Source: Medicago truncatula
Taxonomy: Eukaryota > Streptophyta > Magnoliopsida > Fabales > Fabaceae
Length of the DNA: 64,000 nt
Reading direction: 5' to 3'
Assembly (NCBI RefSeq): GCF_003473485.1
Contig: NC_053049.1
Span: 17,174,001-17,238,000 of the forward strand
The translations under genes were made by a program, and so were the position numbers. The notes below the pieces were generated by a model. That model was given only the letters and a program-made list of their open reading frames with translations, did no database searches and was not told the origin of the DNA. Shown piece after piece: positions 44,801 through 56,099 of the stretch (position 1 is the stretch's first letter; each line of letters opens with the position of its first letter).

Positions 44801-45945
44801 GGTGTTGAGAAGTTGAAGGCTGTAGGATCAAAATGTTTAACTCTGTTCCGTGAGTTTCAAGATACAATCACGAAAGTGCACTGGAAGGCACCCTGTTTCA
44901 GTGGCGATGGAGAGTGGTTAGTTGGTGGTTCTGCTAGCAAAGGAGAGCACAAGATTTACATATGGGCTAGAACTGGACATCTTGTGAAAATCCTTGAAGG
45001 GCCTAAGGAAGCCCTTATTGATTTAGCATGGCATCCTGTACATCCTATTGTTTTGTCTGTTTCTTTGAGTGGCATAGTTTATATCTGGGCCAAAGAGTAC
45101 ATTGAGAGCTGGAGTGCTTTTGCTCCTGATTTCATAGAGATTGAGGAAAATGAGGAGTATGTGGAGCGAGAAGATGAATTTGATTTGAAGCCTGACACTG
45201 ATAATGTATGTGAACGTTATATGGTGGTAGGTCTTATTATTCTTTTCTTTTCCATTTTATGGTCTTAACCAAGTTCATATCCTTGCAGGTAAAAGTATCT
45301 GATGTCAATGAAGATGAGGACGTTGACATTATAACAGTCGAGAAGGATCCTGCTTTCAGCGACTCTGATATGTCCGAGGAAGAGCTATGTTATCTACCGG
45401 TATCTCCCATTCCCGATGTTCCTGAACAGGATGACAGGTTGTTAGATAGTTCTTCAAAGATTGGGGACAGCAATAACTCTGGATCACCATTTTCGGAAGA
45501 AGTGGTAGCAAATGGACATATGATGAGTCGTGCCTCAAGTCCAGTTGAAGGTAATGTCACGCGATGCAAAATATGCTTGTAACAGTGTATTTTCATTCCT
45601 AAGATTCACAATTTTTAAACTGTACTATTGAATAAGTTTGTGAGGCCTTCGTATGAGTGTAGGTTTCTTCCCTATGTTGCTCCCAGAATTTCCATCTTTC
45701 ATATACATTGATTCTGTTATTTAAAAAATATTGCTATGTAGTATGTAGTATTTGCATTTTTTGACATTTTGCCTTGAATATTATTTACAGATGGTGCTGT
45801 GGCAACACAAATTAAAAGAAATCGGAAACCATCAGAGAAGGTGTTGGCCTCAAAATCTGACAAATCATCAAGAACCAGAAGTAAATATTTGGTTGATGAG
45901 AGTGATGACAGTGATTTTTATTATGACGAGTTTTCTGATGAATAA
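41850..45945 (+). CDS. RBL: RBL/RbBP5-like WD40 subunit of COMPASS, copy 2
   Basis: Five exons: 41850-41868, 42116-42214, 44112-45205, 45289-45550 and 45791-45945, with the same junctions and phases as copy 1, encoding 542 residues. The order of WD40 blades, acidic linker and basic/acidic tail is unchanged. Differences: two extra residues in 'NENENIG'; a tail shorter by ten codons after 'PSEKVLAS'; and the blade that reads 'IYIWDRAGH' in copy 1 reads 'IYIWARTGH', losing the Asp of the WD signature. All reading frames and splice signals are intact, so it is likely expressed, though not proven. Intron 2 is shorter (1.9 kb) and contains a 142-bp MITE missing from copy 1. Role as for copy 1: scaffold subunit in nuclear H3K4 methylation complexes. 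Confidence 0.92.
42381..42575. mobile_element. Inverted-repeat element in RBL copy 2 intron 2
   Basis: 'atgtcaaatagcccctgtaa' and 'gaggtctgaaa' at the left are mirrored by 'tttcagacctcg' and 'ttacaaggttatttgac' at the right. It is at the position of the smaller relative in copy 1 (27190-27275). Confidence 0.7.
42787..42928. mobile_element. 142-bp 'TATGAAGC' MITE with palindromic interior
   Basis: The ends are TATGAAGCATGGATAC and, inverted, TATGAAGCGCGGACAC. The interior has 'gacacgccgacaccggtagt' and 'gtgtcggtgtcggaca' words. Copy 1 has the empty site ('catgtgtgcgttaatac'); GT-rich flanks on both sides suggest a short target duplication. Confidence 0.8.
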
Positions 45946-45957
45946 CAGCATATTGTA

Positions 45958-46650
45958 AATTCAATGCTGTCAAACTTGCGTATTAAAACGTAAAATCCGT
46001 TTCTAGATGAGAATTTCATGTTAAATCGGTGGTAAAGTCGATTTTGAGTGAAATTGGAATGCATCGATTTTGAAAGATTTAACTTGTTGTAAAATCGAGT
46101 TAATTTAGTTCGATTTAACCCGATTTTGAAGAAATGAACTTGTTTTTTTGGGGGTTTGTTTTAACTTTTAATAACTTTTAGAAAATTATGAAACTCTTAT
46201 TTTTTGAGTAGTTTTTTTTGGATGTTTTGATGATTTGGTGAAATAATTTATGTTGGTTCATATATGTTTATGAACATGTTACTTTATTACGGCGATTTGG
46301 TATATATTTGTTCTATAATCAAGTTGAAAGGTATATAGTAATAATTTTAATACTATTTTAATATGAGGTAAATTTGAAGAGTTGAGTCTATGAGTTGATC
46401 TCACTTGAGAAAAATGAGTTGGCGTAAAAACTTGAGTAAACCTTCAATAAATGAGTTGATCTCACAAGAGTCTTGCCATTGCATTATGTTGCCGCTCCCT
46501 GCCACATTTTTTTTTAAAGTTTTTTTTTTGACAAACATTTTTTTTAAAAGTTAAAATTGCTACCCTAAAAAAGTTAGAATTGCTTACTGAATTTTCATTT
46601 TCATCATATTGGTTCGAACGGGAAGAGATCATTTGCAATTGGAGGGTATG
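45958..46650. other. Intergenic, nothing recognised
   Basis: Downstream of RBL copy 2. Repeated 'aaaatcg' words around 45980-46140; no coding signal. Confidence 0.4.
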
Positions 46651-47420
46651 AAACACATTTAAGGCACAAGAGTTAAAATTTCATTCTTTTAACAACACAT
46701 TTTGAACCATCTGCATTCCTAGAGGCACAAGTGCCCTCAAGAAGTCTCCCTGAAGCTCAGGCGCGTCCCTCCAATAGATACCTCCTCTCGCAAGCATCTG
46801 ACAGTACAATAAACTTATATGAGTAATCAAAACCTCATAGATTTATCACTTCACCTTGTCCCAAGACTCGTGCTTGGAAGGCTGTAGACCGTCAATATAT
46901 TCCTAAAGATCTAGGAGTCCTCCAAAGGGGCCCAGGAATCCTTCAGAAAGGCCAGGACGCCCTCCAGAAGGCTCCTTGGACCATAGGCACGTCCTTTAGT
47001 TGGCACTACCTTAGCTGGCTTCTAGATGTTTCTAGAAGCCAGATAAAAGACCTAAACCCAACTTTCTTAGGGCATAAGTTACGCTTAAACAAGCCTACAA
47101 TAGGCTATAAATACCACCCTTGAGATCAGTCTCAAGGCATCTCATAATACTTTACTAAATCCAAATATTTATTATTGTACTTTTGCAAGTACACACATGA
47201 ATTAAATATAAAATTTACGCGCCAAAAACAAAAAATTTAGATAACTAACTCGGTATCCTTTGTTCAATTGCATAATTGTTAAAGATGATCCGACATTAGT
47301 TCTATTTGTCTTATTTTTTCTTTCTTTCATATCTTTATATTTGAGTCTAAAATTTGTTACTAATTCACATTTGTAGCACTAACACTTCTAATCATAGGCA
47401 TGTTGGATGTTCGACACATG
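46651..47420 (+). mobile_element. Possible LTR fragment with promoter-like 'tataaata'
   Basis: GC-richer DNA (46690-47060) leads into 'aggctataaataccaccctt', a strong TATA-box context typical of plant LTR promoters, then an AT-rich part. No TG/CA borders or internal domains were identified, so this is tentative. Confidence 0.3.
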
Positions 47421-48229
47421 TGTGTATCCAACATCGACATTTAAGAAATATCTCTCTTTAAGACGTAGGTCAATTTTTGTACGAATGGGTGAACAAAATC
47501 AACTTGTTTTGCACTCTTATCCTTTATCATGTTTCACAATTTGTGCTTGTTTAATCCTTAAGGCGTAGGTCAATTTTTGTACGAATGGATGAACAAACAT
47601 CAAAATGAATGCATAGAAAAAGTAGTAATGAATAGAAGCATATTTTAGCGTTACTTTTTTTTGCAAAGTATAGTACTTTTTAATGAAAATAAATTTAAAA
47701 TAATTGTATAAAAGATACATTAAATTAATAAATTCTAAGTATTTTTAATATTTTGTAAAAAAAAGTATTATATAAAAGGACACATTAACTAATGGATTAT
47801 CCTTTTATGTCATTTTACATTTATTAGTTAGTTGAATCGCTAATTTTACTAGACACTTTAATTAGTTTATCAACTAGTCATCAGTCATCAACTATTCGTT
47901 ATAAACTACAAGTTATCAGCAATCAGCTAACTTATCAGTTATCCACTATTTTACCAAACAAAACCTTTAAGTCATTTTTACCAAAGAGGGTCTTAAGTCA
48001 TTTGGATTGGTTAAAAAGATCATTATTTTTTATGCATATACATTTTTTCAAAAATTCTCAAAAAAATATAGTTAAATTAGATTTTATTTCATGAAAATTT
48101 TAACACTTGGCCCTAAATTTCATTATCTTAAAAAACTAAAAGTTTAACACACAAAAAATTATAAAAAAAGCACAGAAATGATAAATAGAAACAAAATAAC
48201 AAACATAAATACGACACCGTACTTTATAC
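47421..48229. other. Intergenic with a short direct duplication
   Basis: 'cgtaggtcaatttttgtacg' followed by 'aatgg.tgaaca' occurs at about 47464-47496 and again at 47562-47593. The rest is AT-rich without genes. Confidence 0.5.
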
Positions 48230-48910
48230 CATATTTTTTTTTTCTTTTTTTTTTCTTTCTTTCTTTTCCTCTTCTCTGCACTCGTTCTCTCTTTCCTAGT
48301 TCACTTTCCTAGTTCACTGAACCGCCGCTCCCGCTTCCTCACCGGACAACTTTCTACCTCGCCACAACTGTTGCCTCTCTCTCAGTCATGCGCTTTCTCA
48401 CTGTATTCCGGCCACCTCCACCAATCTGCAACTGTTCAGGCGTTTAATTGTTCGGATCTGAAGAGATTTGGCCGGAAATAACAACGTCGGCGCGCAGGGA
48501 AGACGGGTGGATGAAAACGGAAGTAGAGCACGAAGGAATGGTGGTGAGGATTTCAGCGGGTCAGATCTAAAGAAGAAGAAGGGACAGCAACATCACCGGC
48601 GGGAGGGAGAAGAGCAGTTTGTCGGCGTTATGAGTTCCAAGTCTGAACAGATTTGAAGGGACAGAGACGATGGTGGTGGTCAATGAGGACGACGGAGGGC
48701 GCGGTGGTGAGGATTGTGGCCGCGGAGGATTGTGGAGGTGAGGAAACGTGATAGTGGGTGGGTGGTGAGATAATATGGACACATAGTAGAGAGGAAGAAG
48801 AGAAGGTGTATTGTTTTTACAAAACTGCCCTCGTTTTAACTATGAAATGTCCAAATTGTCCATGGTGTCTGTATTGTGTCCAGAATTTTGTGTCCAATTA
48901 ACCCCAGCCA
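48230..48910. mobile_element. GC-rich insert, possible Pack-MULE-like element
   Basis: A pyrimidine tract (48233-48300) is followed by a GC-rich coding-like block (48310-48770) in sharp contrast to the AT-rich flanks. The right end, inverted, begins with 'ggacacaaaattctggacac' and 'aatacagacacca'; the left has only a weak match 'aaatacgacaccgtac'. Open frames (48468-48656 plus; 48567-48782 minus, Pro/Ser-rich) match no family I know. Confidence 0.35.
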
Positions 48911-48939
48911 AAACCCTCAGCTCAATTTAACCCCCTCTC

Positions 48940-49048
48940 ATAATCATAAAAGTAAAACCCTTATAAATTGAGAAAAATTATTTCCAAAATTTTCGATAGA
49001 AATTGCCTGCCGTCCATATCCCGTCTCTTCATCGGCTCTCAATTGGAG
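48940..49048 (+). other. Probable 5' UTR exon of ERV1
   Basis: A leader-like sequence ends in a strong donor 'ttggag|gtaagg' at 49048/49049. A matching acceptor 'atctcag' at 49754 precedes 'gcaac' and the ERV1 ATG. The 706-bp intron in between holds a MITE remnant and a 23-bp tandem repeat. The transcription start is not known. Confidence 0.5.
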
Positions 49049-49099
49049 GTAAGGTAATCCTCTCTCTATCTTTTGAAGATAACTAATTTCACTGTAATG

Positions 49100-49245
49100 A
49101 ATGCAATTGTGAATATTATTAGTCAATACGATACTGACACGTTGACACTGGTAGAGATTTAAGTATATTACATAATTGAATGTAATCATATGTGTCTGTG
49201 TTGAACACCGAGCACACTTTTGATTAGAAGTGTCAGTGCTACAAA
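49100..49245. mobile_element. MITE of the 'gtgtc/gacac' family in the ERV1 5' UTR intron
   Basis: 'caatacgatactgacacgtt' and, inverted at the right, 'tagcactgacacttct', with a core 'cataattgaatgtaatcata' also present at 55775-55795. Confidence 0.55.
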
Positions 49246-49333
49246 TGTGAATTGATAACAAGAGAAAGCTATTGTGAAGAAGTACAGATAACTAATATTT
49301 TTTGCAATTGACAACACTGATAGCTACGTTGTA

Positions 49334-49379
49334 TAGCACGCTGTAGCGGAATTGTGTAGCACGCTGTAGCGGAATTGTG
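49334..49379. repeat. 23-bp perfect tandem repeat, two units
   Basis: 'tagcacgctgtagcggaatt' plus 'gtg' occurs at 49334-49356 and 49357-49379 without change, in the ERV1 5' UTR intron. Confidence 0.95.
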
Positions 49380-49759
49380 TAGCGGTAGTAGAGCTCGGCA
49401 CGGCTCTGTTGCGGCTCTGAACTGCTGTTGCGTCCGCTGTTAGGGTTTCTGGGCGAAATTTCCTAAATCTCTTTTTTTATAAGCGTTGTCGATTAGAACC
49501 CTTTTAAGGATATTGTTGTGTTTTTCATTTTATTGTGTTCTTGCTCACAAACAATCGTTATGTTCTGCTTCCTGCTTTTAGTTCACTGGTTTAGCATTTT
49601 AGGTGGTCGGTGGTACGGGACACTATCTGTGATTAACAACATAGATATAATTCATGGCTTTTATTTGAATGTTATTTCGATTCGATTATTTGACGAGCTT
49701 TGCTGACTTTGGTATATTGATTTGTTTGTCACTTTTCCTCAAATCGAATCTCAGGCAAC

Positions 49760-52700
49760 ATGTCCGAGAATCCTGTACAGGCCTTATTTCATCACTTTGA
49801 GCAAGTCACAAATTTTGTTCAACATCATGTGTCTAATTTTATAAGCCATATTCAGTTATCAGGACCCTCTGGTAATGCCTCCATTGAAGTGCCATTTTTA
49901 AAAGCTACATCTGTACAACCTCGTGATCCCGTTCTCAAGGTATCCATCATCAATGCCTTGCAATCTTAATTTTTCAGCACTTTTATCATGAATCTTGTGC
50001 TAGTGAGTGTGGTTTTGTCGTTGTGCTTCTGAACTATAATCTGCTGTTATTATTATCACTAGTATCCCATGTATTGACTAGTATTTTTTAGAACCAATAT
50101 GTTATTTTGCTACGGTTCTACTATTGCAACACTTTCCTGATTATATAATCCTAACTGCTTTGATTTGCTTGTTATTAGTTAATAGTGAATTTTCATTTTT
50201 ATTGGAAGGGTTGGAGGTGAAGCAGAGCTTTATACTTGTTGATTACCATTTTTTGGAAGTGATATAGGCAGTTTTAATCCATTTACCTCAGTACTTATGC
50301 TGTTATCTATCACCAACTCGGTTTCTTACTAGGGACCTTTTAATTTTTGCTTACTGTTTACTGAAATCTAAATGTTTCATCATTTCAATTGTCAAGAATT
50401 AAATTTTATGTAGGGAAGGGTATCTTGACCATTGTTGTTAAAGTCCTAATCAGAATCGTTGAATCCTACGCTTTTGCGATTTTGCGATTCTGCTCTGCCT
50501 AACCGATCTGAATCCTGAGCAGAATCCTAAACTATGCAAAATCTGTTCGAAATCATTTATGTTGAAGTCTAAACCATGCAAAATCTGTTCGAAATCATTT
50601 ATGGTTAAGTCTAAACTATGCAAAATCTATGCAACCTGAAGCAAAGTCTCGATTTTGACAACCTTGATCTTGACAGTTATAGTGGAGGAAAGAATAGTAC
50701 AACATATCCAGATATCCTATAATTACAAATTGCATAAATGTTTCAATGTTTTTATGCATTTTATTATGTTTATTATTGTAATATATGCAAACATAGTGAT
50801 TATTTGTACTCGTTTTAGAGAACTTTGTTGAGTCAAATTATTTATCAATCAAGGATACAGATGTGCAGTCTATATTTATGCATATGGACTTGTTTTTATT
50901 AATTTATTTTTCATCATTCTGTTTTTGTAGGCAAAGTCCTCTACACCTGTGACCAAAGAAGACCTTGGAAGGTCTACATGGACTTTTCTTCACACTCTTG
51001 CTGCTCAGGTTTTGTGACTTTTGTCATTGCAATTGTTCTGAAACTATTGATTCCTCCATTCTGTTCAATCACATTGTTTTGCCATTACTTTATCTGAGAA
51101 GTGAGAAGTGGACAAACATATTAGTGAGTAGTGGTCATTTTCTCGCGTTCCTGTTAACTGCTTTAGATGGGATTTGGATGTTCTATCAACAAATTTAACT
51201 TTGTATTTTGTAAAAAATTTACGTGGTTAATCACTATGTAATGATTTTGGTGTAGCTATTGACAACATAATCCCCCATTAGTAATATTGTATGAGGAGCC
51301 ATTTCTCATTATCATGGTGTACTACCATTAGTTTTCTAAAGTTTCAATATCTTCGAACTTTTTGTTTTCCTTAATTTTCACAACCAAACTAATGGATTAG
51401 TAGTTCTTTTTTGTTGCTGGCTTTCAACTTCCCAACTCTTTACATGCTGTTACTTGCTTTCATCTACAAAGTTGATTCATTGTGTTTTATGTCACACATA
51501 ATAAATATTAGTGTTAATAGTGCATTTGGTCCCTAAAATACGTGTCTGACTCTGATCACATTTTAGTACCTGCAAAATTAGTTAATAGATTTTGTCCTAA
51601 CAATTTTAGATTCCTTCACTTTTAGTCCTTGGTAGTATTGTTCCATTTAAAAAATGATGATGTGGCAAATATAGTCAATATATTCAATGCTGTGGCATTT
51701 TTTTTATGTATTTAACATTTTTTGAAAAAATATTTAAATAAAAAAAATATTATGTATATAAACCTAAATATTATTATTTTTAAGTTTTCTCAATGTGGTC
51801 AACGAGTTTGATTCAAAACAAAAAATGAAAATTTTGACATTTTTAGATACACAGTTCTGAAACCTAGTTTCTGTTTTCATTTTTCAGTATCCAGATAATC
51901 CTACAAGACAACAGAAGAAGGATGTAAAAGAACTGGTATTTTCTTTCCCTCCTGTTTCCCTTGTTATAAATAATAGAATTTCAAATAGTCAGAAGTTAGA
52001 CCACATCGAGGGTCTTATTTGAGTATTTTAATTGATAGGAGAAACCCTTTCAGTTAAATTTATTCTGTGATATTGTCTTATGAAACTTTAATGCCTGATA
52101 TATGATTTATCATGTTGACAAGATTGCAAATTATACTTACAATAAGTATAAAAGAAATGTTCAAGTCTTCTGGGCTCATTTGGGCTTAAATGTAGTTTTG
52201 GGCTTCATATGTATTGAGTGAGTATTGACTTTACAGCAACTAAATCTTGCTGGCCCGTTTCCAAAATCAATAAATAAATCAAATTTGCTGGCCTAATTTT
52301 GTATCACCATGGTTGGCCTTATTTGTATTATCATGGTTGGTTTTCTCTTGTATCACGATGGTTTATTATGTTACTGGTTTTTTAATACCTTACTTGAACA
52401 TTATTTTACGGGTTTAATACATTATGTTTTCTGGTTTATTCACTTTCTGTTTCCACAACATTCTGGTTTAAAAACAAGTATCTGGTTTATAAATCAGGTT
52501 TTCTGGTTTATACACAAGTTTCTGTATATAAGAATGGAGTGTGATGCAGGTTCATGACATGTATAATATGTTTTCAGGACATGTTTCTGTTATATGTACC
52601 ATATGTTTTCTGGTTTATACGCAAGTTTCTATTTGAATACAATTAGAAAAACAACATCATTCAGGACTCAGTACACCATTACATGGTATAATTATGGACA

Positions 52701-55700
52701 CCTCTAGAAAGATTACAACAACAGCACCCTTAACATGAACATTGTATTTCAGAACATGTGTTGCAACTAATGGAAACACAAGTAAAATTGCAAACACACT
52801 AGATAAAAAAGAATAGTTATAGAACCATTACTTTAATCTTCATTTTCTGCTCATCCTCACATATCATTAAGTCAGTTTCTTTTTCTACATCAATCTTTAT
52901 TCGTGAATATAATATAACCTCCTTGGCACAATCACCCATCTCATCATTGTAAAAAAAGTTGCGTTCTTTTTCCTCCTACAGGTACAGATCTTGTCTCGAA
53001 TGTACCCTTGCAAGGAATGTGCAGATCACTTTAAGGAAGTTCTTAGGTATATCAATCTTTCACCATTTGATTGATCTGAATTGTTTGTGTTGGTTTTGAT
53101 CCCTTTCTTTTTTATCCTTTCAAATTTTCTTTTTTAGACTGTTAGACTATCACTTTTTTTCTTTTACAAATTTCATTTTAGTATGATTTGGACAATAAAT
53201 GAATGATATCCTTGAGGCAGTGGTTGGAGTAGATTTAATCCCTAGCTTCATTGATTAAGGCTTTACCCCGCAATATGACGTGTCTTCACAATTATAAATT
53301 GAAAATGACAATTTCCTTTTATTTGGTCATAGGTTTGGTATATGTCCCCCAGGTTTTGTATTCTTTTCTATATTTTAATGTAAAGTGTAGGTATACTACA
53401 CATAGTTGATAGGGTGTAAGATGCCAACATAGTTAGAATTTCTCTCCATGGTGATGTCTTTTCATGCTATTTCTTTTACTTAAAAAAAAAAAACAACAAT
53501 CTTTGACAAGAATATCACAGATTTAAGTTGTGAAATCAATCTCTTTCAAATGCAAGATAAGGCTGCCTACAATAGACCCACAATGGGTCCGACCAATTCC
53601 CTGGACGTTGTCACGACTGGAGTTTTGTAGCATTGCTTATGATTAATTGCATAAACTTTGTAAACTAATGATGGATGTTATTGAATCCTCCGGAAGTTTG
53701 AGTAATTTACAGCAGTTACGTGTGGGTTTTCACATGTTTGATTTATCTTTTAGATAGCTGATCAATAATGAATTTAGATTTCTTGTTTGTGCCTCAACAG
53801 AATAAAGTGTAGCATTGCCTATAAAATTGATCTTATTTCCTTGTGATTTTCCTATAATTTCCGGAATGTACAATTCAGTCGGACATTTTTATCGTAGAAC
53901 AAGATCAATCCATTTGGAATAATACAATTATAGGATAGATTGATGAAAGCACTTCAAATTACCATCTGCAAATCCATGCCTTATTTACTATCACTACAAA
54001 ATAGACCAATATCTCTGTTCATCAGAACTAGGAGGTCGTGACCATAATTGTTTCTTTGCACTCCAATATAGTAGCTCTTATGTAGCTTTGATACAGTATC
54101 ATGTTTCAGACAAAGACACACATGCTGCGGTTTTCACATGTTGCACTACTATGTTCGAATAACAACTAAACCTAATTTCTAATATACACAAGCTCTTACT
54201 TGAGTGCTCCTTGATATGTTTGGCAGATCAAATCCTGTACAGGCTGGGTCACATGCTGAATTTTCTCAGTGGCTATGTCATGTGCATAATGTTGTCAATA
54301 GAAGGTAAGTTCTGTCCCTTTTTCTTTCAATCATGTTAATGCTGACTAGTATTGTTGTTATCATATGACTTATACCTCAAACCTTTTCTTTATCCTCGGA
54401 TTTTGTCGGCCACGTTTATCGTAATGGGCACGTCCTGTTAAAACTTGTGGTATGATTTTCTAGCATATAGACAAATATATTTCTCAAAACTTGAAATCTC
54501 TTACAAATGTTCTAATTTTTATTCCATGATTGTGATATGATTTTCTAGCATATAGACAAATATATTTCTCAAAAAGTGAAATCTCTTACAAATGTTCTAA
54601 TTTTTATTCCATGAAAAGTTTCGTAATGACAACAGACAACAATCTGTTACTGGTTGAGACGTCCTTGTTATGTTTATGCCTAAAAAAATGCCCCTGCCCC
54701 TTTTATTATTATATATTTTAAAAACTTATAAGTTTGCTCAAACTTTTGTTTTCCATTTTCTGTTGCACTTTATAATAGAGACCAAATTATATAAAAACAT
54801 GCATGGGTTTCCACTCTCCACCTAATCCACTTTCAAAATGGGTCTCCACTCTTCACCTAACAACATATGTGATTTGGATTTATTTTTTTTTAAATTGTTT
54901 TGGTTGGGATTGTGTTTAAAGTGAAGTGATTTGCATTTTGATGATATAAAATTTGCTTTTAATTTTTCATTCAAGATCAAAGGATGGTAGAAGGAAAAGT
55001 CAAATATAACATTCATCGTAAAACCAAACATACTTTCAAAGCTTTTGACAACTTATTCTTGCCTCCGACAAAGGAAAATTGCATTTCCCACATCAAAATT
55101 TGCTTAAAAACACATGAAAATGACGTTTTTACCCCCAACTGTAGTTCCGCATATACAGTTTAAAAAAAAACTCCCAACGGTAGTTAACCACCGTGGAGCA
55201 TGAAAATTGATTATTATCACCTAACAGTAAACTTTGATGTGGGAAAAGTAATTTTCTTGACAAAGTGGTATGGATCAATCTGTACTCTGATCCTTGCCAT
55301 CTCATTGTTGTAAATGAGTACTTTCCACATCGATAATTGCTCTTTGGGCCCCTTAGTTTTGGTCAAAAGCCCCTCGATTTATCGAATGATATCTTTTGAT
55401 CGCACAAAGTCTATTAGACCGTGTCTTCTGATCGGCTTTTTTCTATCAGATTGTAACTCCGGATTAGCTTATTTCATGGGGTGAATAGTCCAAGGGGCGC
55501 ATAGACCAATCATCTACCACATTGTAATATGGGCTTTGTGTTTTATCCGCGCAATCACGCATTAAACTCAAATGGCTCTTACACGATGGTGCGGTATTAA
55601 TTAATTAATTAAGTATATAAAACTTATTGAGCATCTACTTATCAACCTAAGCTTTTAGGGACTTAACAACCTAAGCTTTTCGAGGTTGTTGACTATGAAG

Positions 55701-56099
55701 CCAAAGCACAGACACAAACAACAAATACGATATTGACATGTTTACATCATAATACTAATAGTTTGAAAAAAATAAAATAATTGAATGTAACCATATGTTT
55801 CGGTGACTGTTAAGTGTCGGACAACTACACATGTCGGACACCGAACACGTCATTAATCTGAAGTATCAGTCCTACATAGGTTGTTGTTTCTTGTGGTTCA
55901 TACTTGAGTCGCTGGTGCTTACAGATTTTGCTTCCAAACTAGTGTATTAATTTTCCTATGACACTTACATTTGTTTGACAGCATCGGCAAACCAATATTC
56001 CCATGTGAACGAGTTGACGCAAGGTGGGGAAAACTGGACTGTGAGCAGAATGCATGTGAAATTATTGGAAGTACATCAATTTTTGGGAAGATATGGTAG
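49760..56099 (+). CDS. ERV1: ERV1 FAD-linked sulfhydryl oxidase
   Basis: Six exons: 49760-49939, 50931-51008, 51888-51935, 52982-53046, 54227-54304 and 55982-56099, all joined in frame at GT-AG introns, encoding 188 residues. The Erv/ALR domain covers about residues 68-170: 'LGRSTWTFLHTLAAQYPDNP', the active-site disulfide 'MYPCKECADHF' (Cys112, Cys115), the FAD-binding 'WLCHVHNVVN', and a structural pair Cys141/Cys158. The C-terminal CEQNAC (Cys170, Cys175) is the plant-type shuttle disulfide; there is no N-terminal CxxC as in yeast. ERV1 oxidises protein thiols in the mitochondrial intermembrane space and passes electrons via FAD to cytochrome c or oxygen. No typical N-terminal presequence is seen, as expected for this family. 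A single copy here, with introns holding several simple duplications. Confidence 0.95.
50528..50632. repeat. 42-bp tandem repeat in ERV1 intron 1
   Basis: Units 50528-50569 and 50570-50611 share 'ccatgcaaaatctgttcgaa' (one base differs near the start), followed by a partial third unit. Confidence 0.9.
51512..51700. mobile_element. Repeat end in ERV1 intron 2, same family as 12151-12330
   Basis: 'gttaatagtgcatttggtcc', 'gattttgtcctaacaatttt' and 'gatgatgtggcaaatatag' match the order of words at 12151-12330. The opposite end is not visible. Confidence 0.5.
52300..52630. repeat. Irregular 'tctggtttat' repeats in ERV1 intron 3
   Basis: 'ctggttta' occurs repeatedly, several times followed by 'tacacaagttt' or similar, alternating with 'atcatggttgg'. 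The spacing is irregular, so it is a degenerate satellite-like patch. Confidence 0.7.
54451..54614. repeat. 85-bp recent tandem duplication in ERV1 intron 5
   Basis: 54451-54535 and 54536-54614 are nearly identical ('tatgattttctagcatatag' through 'ttctaatttttattccatga'), differing at about two bases. This looks like a young duplication. Confidence 0.95.
55688..55885. mobile_element. 'CTATGAAGC' family element in ERV1 intron 5
   Basis: Starts 'gactatgaagccaaagcaca' and ends 'atcagtcctacatagg', with an interior core 'ataattgaatgtaaccatat' and 'gtgtcgg.ca' words shared with 49100-49245. Confidence 0.55.

Larger units (their letters stand above)
37564..45957. repeat. Segmental duplication carrying RBL, copy 2
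   Basis: Counterpart of 23717-31985, in the same orientation, offset about 13.8-14.6 kb depending on insertions. It includes conserved upstream DNA ('tatctcgacaagac', 'gatctcaaaacacat') and the entire gene. Confidence 0.85.

Noticed and set aside
48468-48656. Plus-strand 62-codon frame, Gly/Arg-rich
   Set aside because: Coding-like composition but no family; it may be a captured fragment, so it was kept only as part of the GC-rich insert.
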